DNA of 64,000 nucleotides from JACVRW01 sp963812915 (GTDB lineage Bacteria; Actinomycetota; Thermoleophilia; Solirubrobacterales; Thermoleophilaceae), in assembly GCA_963812915.1 (NCBI GenBank), contig CAWEXB010000006.1:1-64000 (forward strand), in the 5' to 3' direction. The translations under genes and the position numbers were made by a program. Positions 42,999 through 52,458 of this stretch are shown piece after piece. The stretch's first letter is position 1; every line of letters starts with the position of its first letter. The notes beneath the pieces are model-generated. The model was not told where the DNA came from, did no database searches, and worked only from the letters and a program-made list of their open reading frames with translations.

Positions 42999-45403
42999 AT
43001 GACACGGCTGCTCTACGGACTCGGTCGCGCGTGCGCGCGTTGGCGCTTCGTGGTGCTCGGGCTGTGGGTCGTGCTGGTCGTGGCACTTGTGATCGTCGCC
43101 AGGTCAGGCCGGCTCGGATACGACCAACAACGTGACGCTTCCGGGCACCGGCAGCCAGAATGCCACCGACCTCCTCGGCAACCGCTTCCCGAGCCAGGCC
43201 AACGGAACGAACCCGCTCGTCGTAGCCACCGACAGCGGCAAGCTGACCGACTCGAAGTACTCGAAGGCCATCGGCTCGTCGGTGAGCAACCTGAAGAAGT
43301 CGCCGTACGTGACGGCCGCCGTGAGCCCCTTGAGCGACGCCGGCGTCCGACGCGCTGAGCAAGGACAAGCAGATCGGCTACATCTCCGTGGCGCTCAACG
43401 TCGGCCAGGGCGCGATCACCGAGGACGAGGCGAACGCGGTGCTCGACGCCGCCAACCCCGCCAAGAAGGCGGGGCTTCAGGTGGCCGTCGGCGGCTACGT
43501 CGGCCAGGAGCTCTCCAAGCCGGACACCGGGGCCAGCGACAAGATCGGGATTTTGGCCGCGATGGTGATCCTGCTGCTCGTCTTCGGCTCGGCCGTGGCG
43601 ATGGGGCTGCCGATCGTCACTGCCGTGCTTGGCCTGCTGTGTGGCCTGAGCGTCGTGACGCTGCTCAGCCACCTCGCCGACATCCCCACGACTGCGCCCA
43701 CGCTCGCGACCATGATCGGGCTGGCGGTGGGGATCGACTACTCGCTGTTCATCGTGACCAAGCACCGCACACAGGTCAATGAGGGCATGGAGGTCCGCGA
43801 GTCGATAGCTCGCGCGAGCGCGACCGCGGGCGGCGCGGTCCTGTTCGCGGGAGGTACCGTTGCGATCTCCCTGCTGGCGCTCGTGGTCGCCGGAATCCCG
43901 CTGGTCACGACCCTGGGCTACACGTCGGCGATCGCGGTGGCCTTCGCCATCCTGGCCGCGCTCACCCTGCTGCCGGCCCTGTTCGCGCTGCTCGGATCGC
44001 ACGTCTCGGCGCTCAAGCTGCCGTTCCGCAAGGGTCGTGCCGACGAGGTGCAGTCCCCACTGTGGACGAGGTTGGCCACGGGGATCGCCAATCACCGCTG
44101 GCCGGTGATCGTCGCAGTGCTGGCAGCCCTTCTGGCTCTGGCGATACCCACGCTGTCGCTGCACCTGGGGCAGGAGGACGTCGGGGCAGAGCCGACCGAC
44201 ACGACCGCGCGCCAAGCCTACGACCTGATCGGGAAGGGCTTCGGGGAGGGCACCAACGGGCCGTTCCTGATCTCCACCCAGCTCAGCAAGGCCGCGAAGC
44301 CGAACCAGAAGAACCTCAACCAGATCGATCAGCAGGAGAAGCAGCTGCAGCAGCAGCAGCAGCAGATCGAGCAGCAGGCGGAGCTTGAGGGCGCGACCCA
44401 GCAGCAGGCGCAGCAGGAGGCGAAGCAGCAGACGCAGAAGCAGTCCAACCAGCTCGCCAACAAGAAGAAGCAGGCCGAACAGCCGGCTACCGACCCGCGC
44501 CTCCAGACCCTGCGGACAGACCTCCAGAAGACCAAGGGCGTCGATTCGGTGACGCAGCCGCTGGTGAACAAGCAGGGATCCGCGGCCGTCTACACGCTGA
44601 TTCCCACGACGGCGCCGTCTGACCTCGACACCGAGGACCTGGTCTCGCGCCTGAGGGACACGACCATCCCGGAGGCGACCAAGGGCCAGGACATGACGGC
44701 CTTCGTCGGCGGCACCACAGCCGCGTATGTCGACCTCGCCGACAAGATCACCAGCAAGCTTCCGCTGGTCATCCTGGTCGTCGCGGCGCTCAGCTTCCTG
44801 GTGCTGCTGGTCGGGTTCCGCTCCCTCCTGATGCCCGCTCAGGCAGCCGTGATGAACCTCGTCTCGGTCGGAGCGGCCTACGGCGTGCTCACGCTCGTCT
44901 TCCAGGAGGGGTTTGCCTCGAGCTTGATCGGACTCGACGGGGCGATACCGGTCGTCAGCTTCGTGCCGTTGATCATGTTCGCGATCCTGTTCGGCCTCTC
45001 GACCGACTACCAGGTCTTCCTGCTGACCCAGATCCAGGAGCACTTCAAGGAAGGCAAGGGCGCCCGCGCGACCGTGATCGAGGGGCTCGGCTACTCGGGG
45101 CGCATCATCGGGGCGGCGGCGCTCGTCATGTTCTGCGTGTTCGGCAGCTTCGTACTGAACGGCGACCCGACGATCAAGCAGTTCGGCCTCGGCCTGGCGA
45201 CGGCGGTCGCGATCGACGCGATCGTGGTGTGCTTCTTCGTGCCCGCGTTGATCACGGTCGCCGGCAGGGCGACGATCTGGTTGCCCCGCTGGCTCGACTG
45301 GATCCTGCCGCGCATCAGCATCGAGGGTTCCGGGTACTTCCCCACAGAGCCGCCGCCCAGCACCGGTCCGGCACCCGAGCCGGAACCGGCGCCAGGAGCC
45401 TGA
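42999..45403 (+). CDS. MMPL/RND-family transporter with Gln-rich extracytoplasmic insert (two frameshifts)
   Basis: ATG 42999 has TAGGAGG before it and reads MTRLLYGLGRACARWRFVVL. The frame shifts near 43105 (then NNVTLPGTGSQNATDLL) and near 43342 (then ALSKDKQIGYISVALNVGQG), after which it is open to 45403. Full length would be ~800 residues with two sets of membrane helices. MMPL motifs GLAVGIDYSLFIVTKHR and FGLSTDYQVFLLTQI are present. The second extracytoplasmic loop carries a ~60-residue Gln/Lys coiled coil at 44320-44490. MMPL proteins export lipids, siderophores or drugs. The indels are probably sequence errors. Confidence 0.87.
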
Positions 45404-45415
45404 GCCTCGCAGTAG

Positions 45416-45868
45416 CTAGGTGCTGGATCGGGCTCGTGTGCGGTGACAGGTGGGGCACTCGCCCCGCAGGGTCACGTCGTGCCCGCCAATCGCGTAGTCC
45501 AGGCGCCCGGCGAGGCGCTCGATCGCACGCTCGAGGTCTCTGTCCTCGAACGCGACGACCTCACCGCAGCGCTCGCAGACGATGTGGTGGTGATGGTCGC
45601 CGCTCGGGTCGATCGGCTCATAGCGCGCGACGCCCTCGGCCGCGTCCACCCGGCGCGCGAGCTGCAGGCGGTCGAGCAGCTCGAGCGTCCGGTAGATGCT
45701 CGCCACGCCAACGTCCTGTCCCCGCTCGCGGAGCCGGTCCGCGATCTCCTTGGCGGTCACGCTGCAGCCGAGATCGGCCAGCGTCTCCACGACCACCGAG
45801 CGCGGCGTGCTCAGCCGGTACCCGTCGCGCTCGAGCGTCCGCTGCGCGTGCTGGGTCCAGTTCTCCAC
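45416..45868 (-). CDS. Fur family metal-/peroxide-responsive repressor
   Basis: 150 residues. The winged helix contains RLSTPRSVVVETLADLG near 18 and GQDVGVASIYRTLELLDRL near 50-68 (recognition helix). The dimer/metal domain has GDHHHHIVCERCG near 89-101 and GECPTCHRTR near the C-terminus, giving two CxxC zinc pairs plus His ligands. PerR- versus Zur- versus Fur-type cannot be decided from sequence. It is convergent with the MMPL gene; a dehalogenase fragment and superoxide dismutase lie beyond. Confidence 0.92.
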   Translation of the reverse strand: MENWTQHAQRTLERDGYRLSTPRSVVVETLADLGCSVTAKEIADRLRERGQDVGVASIYRTLELLDRLQLARRVDAAEGVARYEPIDPSGDHHHHIVCERCGEVVAFEDRDLERAIERLAGRLDYAIGGHDVTLRGECPTCHRTRARSST

Positions 45869-45891
45869 CGAGCCAAGGATAGGCTGCCTCA

Positions 45892-46089
45892 GTGGCAGAT
45901 CTCTTCCGCACTCCGGACGAGCGCTTCGACCGGCTGCCGGGCTACGCCTCCCAGCCGAACTGGCACGACGCCGGCGGCCTGCGGCTGCACTATGTAGACG
46001 AGGGACAGGGCGACCCGGTCGTCTCGATCTGCTCCGGCCCTCTCATTCCGGCGGCGGGGACTTGTTCAGCTCGGTCGGATCGAATCTAG
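45892..46089 (+). pseudogene. Truncated haloalkane dehalogenase-like gene
   Basis: GTG 45892 starts MADLFRTPDERFDRLPGYAS followed by NWHDAGGLRLHYVDEGQGD, the very N-terminus of haloalkane dehalogenases (DhaA/DhlA-type). After PVV (about 46028) homology stops and an unrelated tail runs to a TAG at 46087. The nucleophile Asp, oxyanion HG and His are missing. The fragment ends next to the superoxide dismutase stop, so a deletion probably joined the two. Confidence 0.7.
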
Positions 46090-46688
46090 GCGGAGTCGAA
46101 GCGCCCCGCGACCGTCTCCCAGTTGACCGTGTTCCACCAGGCGTCGATGTAGTCGGGGCGGCGGTTCTGGTACTTGAGGTAGTAGGCGTGCTCCCAGACG
46201 TCCACCCCGAGCAGGGGGGTCTTGCCGTCGCTGAGCGGGTTGTCCTGATTGGCGGACGAGACCACCGCGAGGCCGGAGCCGTCGTGCACGAGCCAGGCCC
46301 AGCCCGAGCCGAACTGGTTCACGCCGGCGTCCTTCACCTGCGCCTTGAAGTCGTCGAAGGATCCGAACGCGCTCGCGATCGCGTCGGCCAGGGCGCCGCT
46401 CGGCTCGCCGCCGCCGCTGGGCGACATCGACTCCCAGAACAGCGTGTGGTTCAGGTGCCCACCGCCGTTGTTGCGCACGGCGGTGCGCTTGCCCTCCGGC
46501 ACGTCGGACAGGCTCGCGATGACCTCCTCGATCGGCCGGTCGGCCCAGTCGGTCCCGTCGAGGGCGGCATTCACCTTGTCGACATAGGCCTGATGATGCT
46601 TGTCGTGATGCACCCGCATGGTTGCCTCGTCGATGTGCGGCTCGAGGGCGTTGTAGTCGTAGGGAAGCGCCGGAACCTCGTACGCCAT
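46086..46688 (-). CDS. Superoxide dismutase (Fe/Mn)
   Basis: 200-residue Fe/Mn-type SOD that dismutates superoxide in the cytoplasm. It begins MAYEVPALPYDYNALEPHID. Predicted metal ligands are H27, H81 (NGGGHLNHTLFW), D163 and H167 (GVDVWEHAYYLKY). The GGGH-NH and AWWNTVNWETVA sequences are typical of the Mn/cambialistic group. Its 3' end overlaps the stop region of the dehalogenase fragment. A Fur-family gene is 218 bp away. Confidence 0.96.
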   Translation of the reverse strand: MAYEVPALPYDYNALEPHIDEATMRVHHDKHHQAYVDKVNAALDGTDWADRPIEEVIASLSDVPEGKRTAVRNNGGGHLNHTLFWESMSPSGGGEPSGALADAIASAFGSFDDFKAQVKDAGVNQFGSGWAWLVHDGSGLAVVSSANQDNPLSDGKTPLLGVDVWEHAYYLKYQNRRPDYIDAWWNTVNWETVAGRFDSA

Positions 46689-46789
46689 GTCGCTCCTTTC
46701 GGGGATCTTCAGCTCGGGCTTGGACTCTATGCGGTGTGGCTCCCGGATCGCTCAGGACTCGCGAGACCGCCTGGAGGTGGCGAAGAGAG

Positions 46790-46875
46790 TGCGGCTGGAG
46801 GGACTCGAACCCCCACGGGCGTAAAGCCCAATAGCTCCTGAAGCTATCGCGTCTGCCGAATTCCGCCACAGCCGC
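46790..46875 (-). tRNA. tRNA-Leu (CAG)
   Basis: 86-nt class II tRNA. Acceptor GCGGCTG pairs with CAGCCGC; D-loop TTCGGCAGAC; anticodon loop TTCAGGA gives CAG; a variable arm is present; T-arm GGGGGTTCGAGTCCCTC. CCA is not encoded. Confidence 0.95.
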
Positions 46876-46929
46876 TTGTCGCCCTCAATCTAGCGGCTGG
46901 TGGCGGATTCGGCTCGGGCTTTCAGCGCG

Positions 46930-46974
46930 AACTCGGGAGGTTGTCGTCGATGGAGAGGCACAACCTCCCGAGTT
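46930..46974. repeat. Perfect 15-bp inverted repeat downstream of the hydroxylase gene
   Basis: AACTCGGGAGGTTGT, 15-nt loop, ACAACCTCCCGAGTT. A third partial copy (CTCGGGAGGTT) follows at 46992-47002. It is 57 bp beyond the stop of the minus-strand hydroxylase gene and 55 bp from tRNA-Leu. No U-tract. It may be a terminator or a dispersed repeat. Confidence 0.75.
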
Positions 46975-47031
46975 GTGCGTCGGTGACGTCCCTCGGGAGG
47001 TTCTGGCTCCTCCCGGCGGCGACGATCGAGG

Positions 47032-47613
47032 TCAGGCCCGGCTGCGGCGCCGCGTCGGCGTGCGGAACACGTAGTCCCACCACGGGGCGCTGATACCGAA
47101 GCCGCGCGTGTCGTCCTGAAAGTGATGACGCATGTGCAGCTCGCGGAGCACTTTGTCCACACCCGAGCGCGGCCGGTGGTGGTGTACGTGGTAATGGATC
47201 ATGTCGTAGGCGAGGTAGCCGGCCAGGAAGCCCGCCGCGAAGACGTTCGCGGCGGGGGTGCCGAGCACGAGTAGGAAAAGCCCGTAGAAAAGCGCCGCCA
47301 GCGGCACGCTAACCGAGGGCGGCATGACGAGCCGCAGCGGGTCGTTGGGGTGGTCGTGGTGCACGCCGTGGATGATCCAGTGGAAGCGGGCGCCCCAGCC
47401 CCGCTCGGGCTCGAAGTGGAAGATGAGCCGGTGGATCCAGTACTCGGTGAGCGTCCAAAACAGATAGCCGCCGAGCACGAGGCCGAGCACCTCGAGCGTG
47501 CCCAGCTCCCGTGCTCCCAGCACGAAGACGACAACGATGGCGGGCCCGAAGATCACGAGCGGGACGAGAGGATGGACGCGTGAGAGCCGGTCCATGAGAT
47601 CCGACTCGAACAT
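47032..47613 (-). CDS. Sterol desaturase/fatty acid hydroxylase superfamily protein
   Basis: 193 residues from the ATG at 47613 (MFESDLMDRL); an upstream start would add 14 unrelated residues. Four helices carry the eight-His di-iron pattern: WIHRLIFHF near 68, HGVHHDHPND near 91, HYHVHHHRP near 148-156 and LHMRHHFQDD near 167. The enzyme hydroxylates or desaturates membrane lipids (for example hydroxylated fatty acids or carotenoids) with O2. A perfect inverted repeat lies after its stop. Confidence 0.9.
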   Translation of the reverse strand: MFESDLMDRLSRVHPLVPLVIFGPAIVVVFVLGARELGTLEVLGLVLGGYLFWTLTEYWIHRLIFHFEPERGWGARFHWIIHGVHHDHPNDPLRLVMPPSVSVPLAALFYGLFLLVLGTPAANVFAAGFLAGYLAYDMIHYHVHHHRPRSGVDKVLRELHMRHHFQDDTRGFGISAPWWDYVFRTPTRRRSRA

Positions 47614-47696
47614 CCGAGGAGACGCCCTCAGGACGTCTGTGCGCCGTGCGTGCACGGGCTCGAATTTACCGTACGAATCCAGCGTGTGACCGGCGG

Positions 47697-47867
47697 TCAG
47701 CCGCGCTGCCAGAGCTCGCGCCAGGACGCCAGGAGAAACTCGAGACCGAACGCCGCCGTGCCGCCGTAAACCACGATCTCAGCCGGGCCCGCGGCGCCGG
47801 CAAAGATTCGGGCCAGCAAGTAGCAGGTGACCGCCGCAACGAAGAGCAGCCGGCCGGTGATCGCCAT
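47697..47867 (-). CDS. Small two-helix membrane protein
   Basis: 56 residues from the ATG at 47867 (MAITGRLLFVAAVTCYLLAR). A second hydrophobic stretch follows (IVVYGGTAAFGLEFLLAS). A start eight codons earlier is possible. Ends in WRELWQRG. No recognised family. Located upstream of the hydroxylase gene on the same strand. Confidence 0.45.
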   Translation of the reverse strand: MAITGRLLFVAAVTCYLLARIFAGAAGPAEIVVYGGTAAFGLEFLLASWRELWQRG

Positions 47868-48037
47868 GGGCACCCTTCGGGCGGTCCACATGGAGGGAGT
47901 GTGCGATTCCCGGTGGCCGGCACTGTGACCGCGCGGTGAAGGTCCGGTGAACCTCGCGTTACCGGCACGCCGCAGCTGCCACCGGGTCGGGCGCCTTGAG
48001 ACGGTAGGCTCGCCACGACCCGAACGGAGGATGACGA

Positions 48038-48334
48038 ATGCCGGCCTACGTGTTACTCGTCGACTGGACCGCGCAGGGCGTGCAGGCGGACGAACATACG
48101 GTCGACCGCCTGGAACAGGGGAGCGAGCTGGCCGAGAGCTTCGGCTGCAAGATCGAGCACGTCTGGTGGACTCAGGGGAGCCACGACATGGTGAGCGTCG
48201 TCAACGCGCCAGACGAGCAGGCGATGGTCGCGTACACGCTCGCGGTGGTGCGGCTTGGCAACATCCGCACGACGACGTTGCGCGCATGGAGCGCCGACGA
48301 GATGCGAGAGATCGTCCGCCGGCTGCCGGAGTAG
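48038..48334 (+). CDS. GYD domain protein
   Basis: 98 residues with an AACGGAGGATG Shine-Dalgarno. MPAYVLLVDWTAQGVQADEH, then GCKIEHVWWTQGSHDMVSVV and NIRTTTLRAWSADEMREIV show the GYD fold (small ferredoxin-like alpha/beta dimer). Function is unknown in general. It stands alone. Confidence 0.87.
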   Translation: MPAYVLLVDWTAQGVQADEHTVDRLEQGSELAESFGCKIEHVWWTQGSHDMVSVVNAPDEQAMVAYTLAVVRLGNIRTTTLRAWSADEMREIVRRLPE

Positions 48335-48388
48335 CGGCCGCCCAGGCCCTCCGTAGGGCCGGCGATGCCGGTGAGGAGCTCAAGGCGG

Positions 48389-50970
48389 TCACTCGACGGC
48401 GGGCCGGGAGATGGCGGGCGGCTCGCGGCCGGCGAGCAACCAACCGGCCGCGATGGCCGCCCACGGTACGCCCACGACCATGAGGACGAGGTAGAGCACC
48501 GGTATCCGGCCGAGGTAGCCGAGGTCGTCGAGGTAGGTCGCGGCGACAACGACATAGGCGCCGGCGACGCCGAGGAGCGCGCCGAGGAGGGCGAGCCCGC
48601 CGGCGGTGGCGGCCGTCAGCGTGCGGCGGATCCTGCTCGTGGCTCCCGCCGCGGTAAGCGTGCGGAGGTCGCCGGCGGTCTCGCTGCGGATCAGCCCGAC
48701 GGTCATGGCGAGGATCGCGAGCGCCAGGAGGGCGCCTGCGGCCGTCGCGATGGCGCTGAGCTTCGCTTGGGAGGTGGGCTCGCGCTGTGTCTCGATCGTC
48801 AGGCCGGCGTCGGCCGCGAGCTGGCGTGCATCGGCGATCTGCTCGCTCGTCAGACGGCCGGGTCGACTCGACGAGCCAGCCGGACGGGATCTGTCTCCAG
48901 CCGCGGCGGCGAAGACCGTCGAGCGTGATGAACGAGGTCGGCGCAAGGGCGGGTTCCGACTCCGGAGAGCCGAAGAGCTTCCGGCTGTCGATCCTCTGGA
49001 CGTTCGTCACGGGAACGTTCGGTCACCTTTGGTTTTCCGGTCGCCAGGTCCAGCCCTGACCGTGACGAGCTCGTCGGTCGGGACGGCTCGGGTGGGCCAG
49101 GAAGTCCGTGCTCGGATCGACCGCGGCGGGGTCGACTCCGACGTACCTGAGCAGCGCGGGCGTGGCGACGTGGAGGCGCGCTTCGGTGACCCAGCAGCGT
49201 CGCTTGTCCAGGCAGAGAATCGGCCTCCTTGACCAGCGCTCGCTCTCGGGGTCATCGATCTTCCGTCGGAGCACTTCCGCGTCACGGCCTCGGACGCCGT
49301 CGATGACTCCGGGCGGGAAGCCCACTTGGAAGGCGCTTCGGAGCGGGGTCACCGCCGCGTCGTCGAGACCTGCCGCGAGCTCGCGGACGCGAGCAGCCAT
49401 GCGTTCGAGCTCGGCGGGCGTCTGGATCGGGATGAAATCCGCACCCTCCGTCGCTCCGGTGTACACGCGGATCTGCCTGTCTGACAGGTTGGGCCGGTTC
49501 GGCGGCCGACTTCTTCTCCTCGGCCGCCGCGACGATCACGACCGCCGCTGCGATTCCGAGGGCGAGGGTGATCGCGGCGAGTGCCGCCCCGGAGCGGGCC
49601 TGATAGCGGGCGAGGTCTCGCAGCGCCAGGCGCGGAGCGATCGGGGTGTGCCGCGCGGCCCGGGCGAAGAGGCGGATCGCCAATGGACCCAGGAGCAGGG
49701 TGCCGACGATCGTCGCCAGGATCCCGGCGACGATCAGAGGCGAGCTGTCTCGGCCCGAGAGCGCAAGGCGGCGATTCCCGCGGCGATCAACACCGCGGCG
49801 ACGATCGTCGAGTGGTGTGTGGCTTTCGGCCTGGGCGGTCGCGCCGAGAGGGCGAGCGTGACGGGGATGCGGGCGACGGCACGCCCCGGCCACCAGGCGG
49901 CAGCGGTTGCCCCGAGGACGGCGACGAGGACGATCGCCACGAGCAGGGTCCAGGGCAGGCTCAGCGGGTCGATGCGATGGCCGAGCGCGGGCTCCAGCGT
50001 CGGGACGAGCGCGAGCCAGATTGCGAGACCCAGGATCGCCCCGATCAGTGCGCCGATCGCGCCGACGACCGCGCCGCCCGTCAGCAGCACTAGCCGGAGG
50101 TGCTTCTCCGTCGCGCCGATCGCCGCGAGCGCGCCGAGCTGGCGGAGCCGTCGCTGCGCGATGACGGCAAAGCCCGCGGCGGCAACCAGCGTGGCCAGGA
50201 GCAGGAAGACGGTGGCCACCGAGAACATCGCCAGCGCGTCTGCCCCGCTGGTTGCTCTGCCGAACCTCGGACCCCGACGAGGGCGGACCGGGCGCTGCCG
50301 GCGGGCCCATCCATGAAGGCGTCGACCGCGTCGGCGTCCGGCGTCGACCAGGACCGTGACCTGGTCCGGCGCTCCGCGCGGACGAGGGGGAGACGAGCGC
50401 GAACTCGTCGCTCAGGTCACGTGGGTTCTCGACGATGCCGACGACGGTCCGGCGACGGCCATCGAGCGCCAATGGGTCCCCGATCTCGAGTCCGAGGAGC
50501 GTGGCCACGCGGTCGGTGACGGCGACCTGGCCCGGGCCTTGCGGGTAGCTGCCTCGGACGAGCGCAAGCCGTGCGTCCCCGTATGGTCCGCGCGGATCCT
50601 GGGAGCGGAACTCGACCGGGTCGACGCTGCCGGGGACGCGCAGCGAGCGATGGCCGATGACGTCGATCGTCCCGAACCGTTCCCGGGCGGCGGCGAGGCC
50701 GGCCTCCAGCCGGCCCGGATCGGCGCCGTCGAAGCGGAGCAGATGATTGGCCGAGCCGAACTCGGCATCGTCCGTGGCACCCGAGTTGTAGGCGATCGTG
50801 ACGCTGGCGATCGCGGCCGCAGCCGCGACGATGAGGAGAGCGATCACCAGGATCTGCTGGCGCCATTCGCGACGGAACATGCGCCAGGCCCACCTGACGA
50901 CCGCGCGACGCGCGGCAACGCCGCCGTTCGCCGGCAGTCGCAGCGTGGAGCGGTGAGCGAGCGCCGTCAT
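48389..50970 (-). pseudogene. MacB/FtsX-type ABC transporter permease, many frameshifts
   Basis: Starts at the ATG at 50970 (MTALAHRSTLRLPANGG), overlapping the stop of the ATPase gene (ATGA). Recognisable stretches in shifting frames: a first helix ILVIALLIVAAAAAIASVTI, the periplasmic MacB core FGSANHLLRFDGADP and GLEIGDPLALDGRRRTVVGI, FtsX helices (VATVFLLLATLVAAAGFAVI; LRQLGALAAIGATEKHLRLV), a second half with LALRDLARYQARSGAALAAI, and a C-terminal ETAGDLRTLTAAGATSRIRR. At least five frame changes, near 50390, 50250, 49740, 49490, 49070 and below. Restored length ~860 residues, normal for a two-FtsX-domain permease. Exports peptides or drugs. Confidence 0.8.
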
Positions 50971-51692
50971 CGCGGGTCGCCGGCCGCGAGGAGTGACTCC
51001 GGGCCGGGCGGCGCGACCGTCTGGTCGACGACATGGCCATCGCGCAGGAAAACGACGCGGTCGGCCCACGAAGCCAGATGCGCCTCGTGGGTTACGACGA
51101 CGCCGGCGACTCCCCGTCGGGTCGCGGCCCGCAGCAGGCGCATGACTGCCTCGCCGTTCACGGAGTCGAGAGCGCCGGTGGGCTCGTCGGCGAGCAGCAA
51201 TCCGCGCTCGCCGACGATCGCCCGCGTGATCGCGACTCGCTGGCGCTCGCCGCCAGACAGCTCGTCGGCGTAGCGATCGGCGTGGTCTGCGACATCGAGT
51301 TGCTCCATCGCCTCGAGCCCCGTAGCACGTGCGGCTTTGGCGTGAATGCCGTCGAGCTCGAGGGGCAGCGTGACGTTCTCGACCGCGGTCAGCCCTGGGA
51401 GCAGGTTGAAGTCCTGGAAGACGTAGCCGATCGACCGGCGTCGCATCTTTGCCCGATCCGAGCGTGAGACGGTGGCGAGGTCGACGCCGTCGACGAGCAC
51501 CTGGCCGCTCGTCGCCTGCTCGAGGCTGCCCGCGATCGTCAGGAGCGTGCTCTTGCCGGAGCCGCTCGGCCCCATGATGGCGACCAGCTCGCCGCGCTCG
51601 ACCGAGAGATCGACGTCGGAGAGCGCCTGCACCTCCGTCGGCCCGGAGCCGTAGACCTTCGATACCCGGCGCAGTTCGAGCGCGCTGGTCAT
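50967..51692 (-). CDS. ABC transporter ATP-binding protein (MacB/LolD type)
   Basis: 241 residues. Walker A GPSGSGKSTLL near 42-52, Q-loop YVFQDFNLLPGL, signature DELSGGERQRVAI near 142-154, Walker B LLLADEPTGALDS near 165-177, H-loop VVVTHEAH near 197. EPTGALD marks the MacB/LolD exporter class. Start overlaps padR (ATGA) and stop overlaps the permease, so the three are one operon. Confidence 0.95.
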   Translation of the reverse strand: MTSALELRRVSKVYGSGPTEVQALSDVDLSVERGELVAIMGPSGSGKSTLLTIAGSLEQATSGQVLVDGVDLATVSRSDRAKMRRRSIGYVFQDFNLLPGLTAVENVTLPLELDGIHAKAARATGLEAMEQLDVADHADRYADELSGGERQRVAITRAIVGERGLLLADEPTGALDSVNGEAVMRLLRAATRRGVAGVVVTHEAHLASWADRVVFLRDGHVVDQTVAPPGPESLLAAGDPR

Positions 51693-52270
51693 TGCGAGAC
51701 CTCCATCGAGTCGGTTGCTTCGAGTGGCGTGTCGGCCTCTTCGGCCGGTGCGAGGGCCGGACGCTGCTTCAGGCGCACGTCGGCGGCATCGAGCCAGCGG
51801 ATGATCGCTTCGAGCCGGAAGAGCTCGGCGTCGGCGACGAGCGCCAACGCCACGTCCTCCTCCCCCGCCGACGCCTTGACCTGCGTGTAGCGCTGCATGA
51901 TCTCGATCACGTGACGGCGGTGCACCTGCAGGAGCTCGTGGATGTCGATCCCGGGGATCTGCAGCGCAACCAGCACCTTGATCACGAGCTCGTCGCGCGG
52001 GGGCGGCACGAGGTCGGGTGGGGTCCGAAGCCAGTCGGCCAGCTCGCGCTCGCCCGTGGACGTGATCCGGTAGCGCTTCCGCGACCGCTCGGTCTCCCCA
52101 TCGTCGGCCTCGACGAGCCCGTCCCGCTCGAGGCGCTGGAGGGTCGTGTAGACCTGCCCGACGTTGAGTGGCCAGACCTCGCCGGTCCGGGCGACGAACT
52201 CGTCGTGCAGCCGCAGGCCGTACTTCGGCCCCTCACTCAGCAGCGCGAGGAGGGCGTGGGGGACGCTCAT
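51689..52270 (-). CDS. PadR family transcriptional regulator
   Basis: 193 residues from the ATG at 52270 (MSVPHALLALLSEGPKYGLR); the frame continues 22 codons upstream, across the likely operator, and is rejected. Winged helix with GPKYGLRLHDEF and VGQVYTTLQRLERDGLV; C-terminal dimerisation helices. It heads the padR-ATPase-permease operon and probably represses it from the AT-rich site at 52290-52318. Confidence 0.93.
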   Translation of the reverse strand: MSVPHALLALLSEGPKYGLRLHDEFVARTGEVWPLNVGQVYTTLQRLERDGLVEADDGETERSRKRYRITSTGERELADWLRTPPDLVPPPRDELVIKVLVALQIPGIDIHELLQVHRRHVIEIMQRYTQVKASAGEEDVALALVADAELFRLEAIIRWLDAADVRLKQRPALAPAEEADTPLEATDSMEVSQ

Positions 52271-52289
52271 GACCGACTCCGGCGGATCA

Positions 52290-52318
52290 ACATACTGGGT
52301 ACTATACTCGGTATAGAC
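52290..52318 (-). promoter_or_regulatory. AT-rich promoter/operator of the padR-ABC operon
   Basis: CATACTGGGTACTATACTCG followed by GTATAG on the plus strand: repeated TAC/GTA half-sites (ATAC...GTAT) and a TATA-like box, standing out in GC-rich DNA, 20-48 bp upstream of the padR start. PadR proteins bind such palindromes. Confidence 0.55.
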
Positions 52319-52394
52319 CGAGAGCGCAAACGCCACTCACGGCGAGAGCGAGGGGCTTCGCCGCGCCGGGAGCGTCCCGGAGCGCCGCAGGAGA

Positions 52395-52446
52395 ATCGGG
52401 CCGCTGGCCCGATGGGAGGGGCGGCCGCGTATCGGCCACCCCTCCC
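52395..52446 (-). terminator. Two tandem hairpins after the M28 peptidase gene
   Basis: ATCGGGCC-GCT-GGCCCGAT at 52395-52413 and GGAGGGGCGGCC...GGCCACCCCTCC at 52415-52445 (one mismatch). They lie just past the minus-strand stop at 52459 and before the padR promoter, so they would insulate the operons. Confidence 0.6.
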
Positions 52447-52458
52447 CGATGCGCGGAC

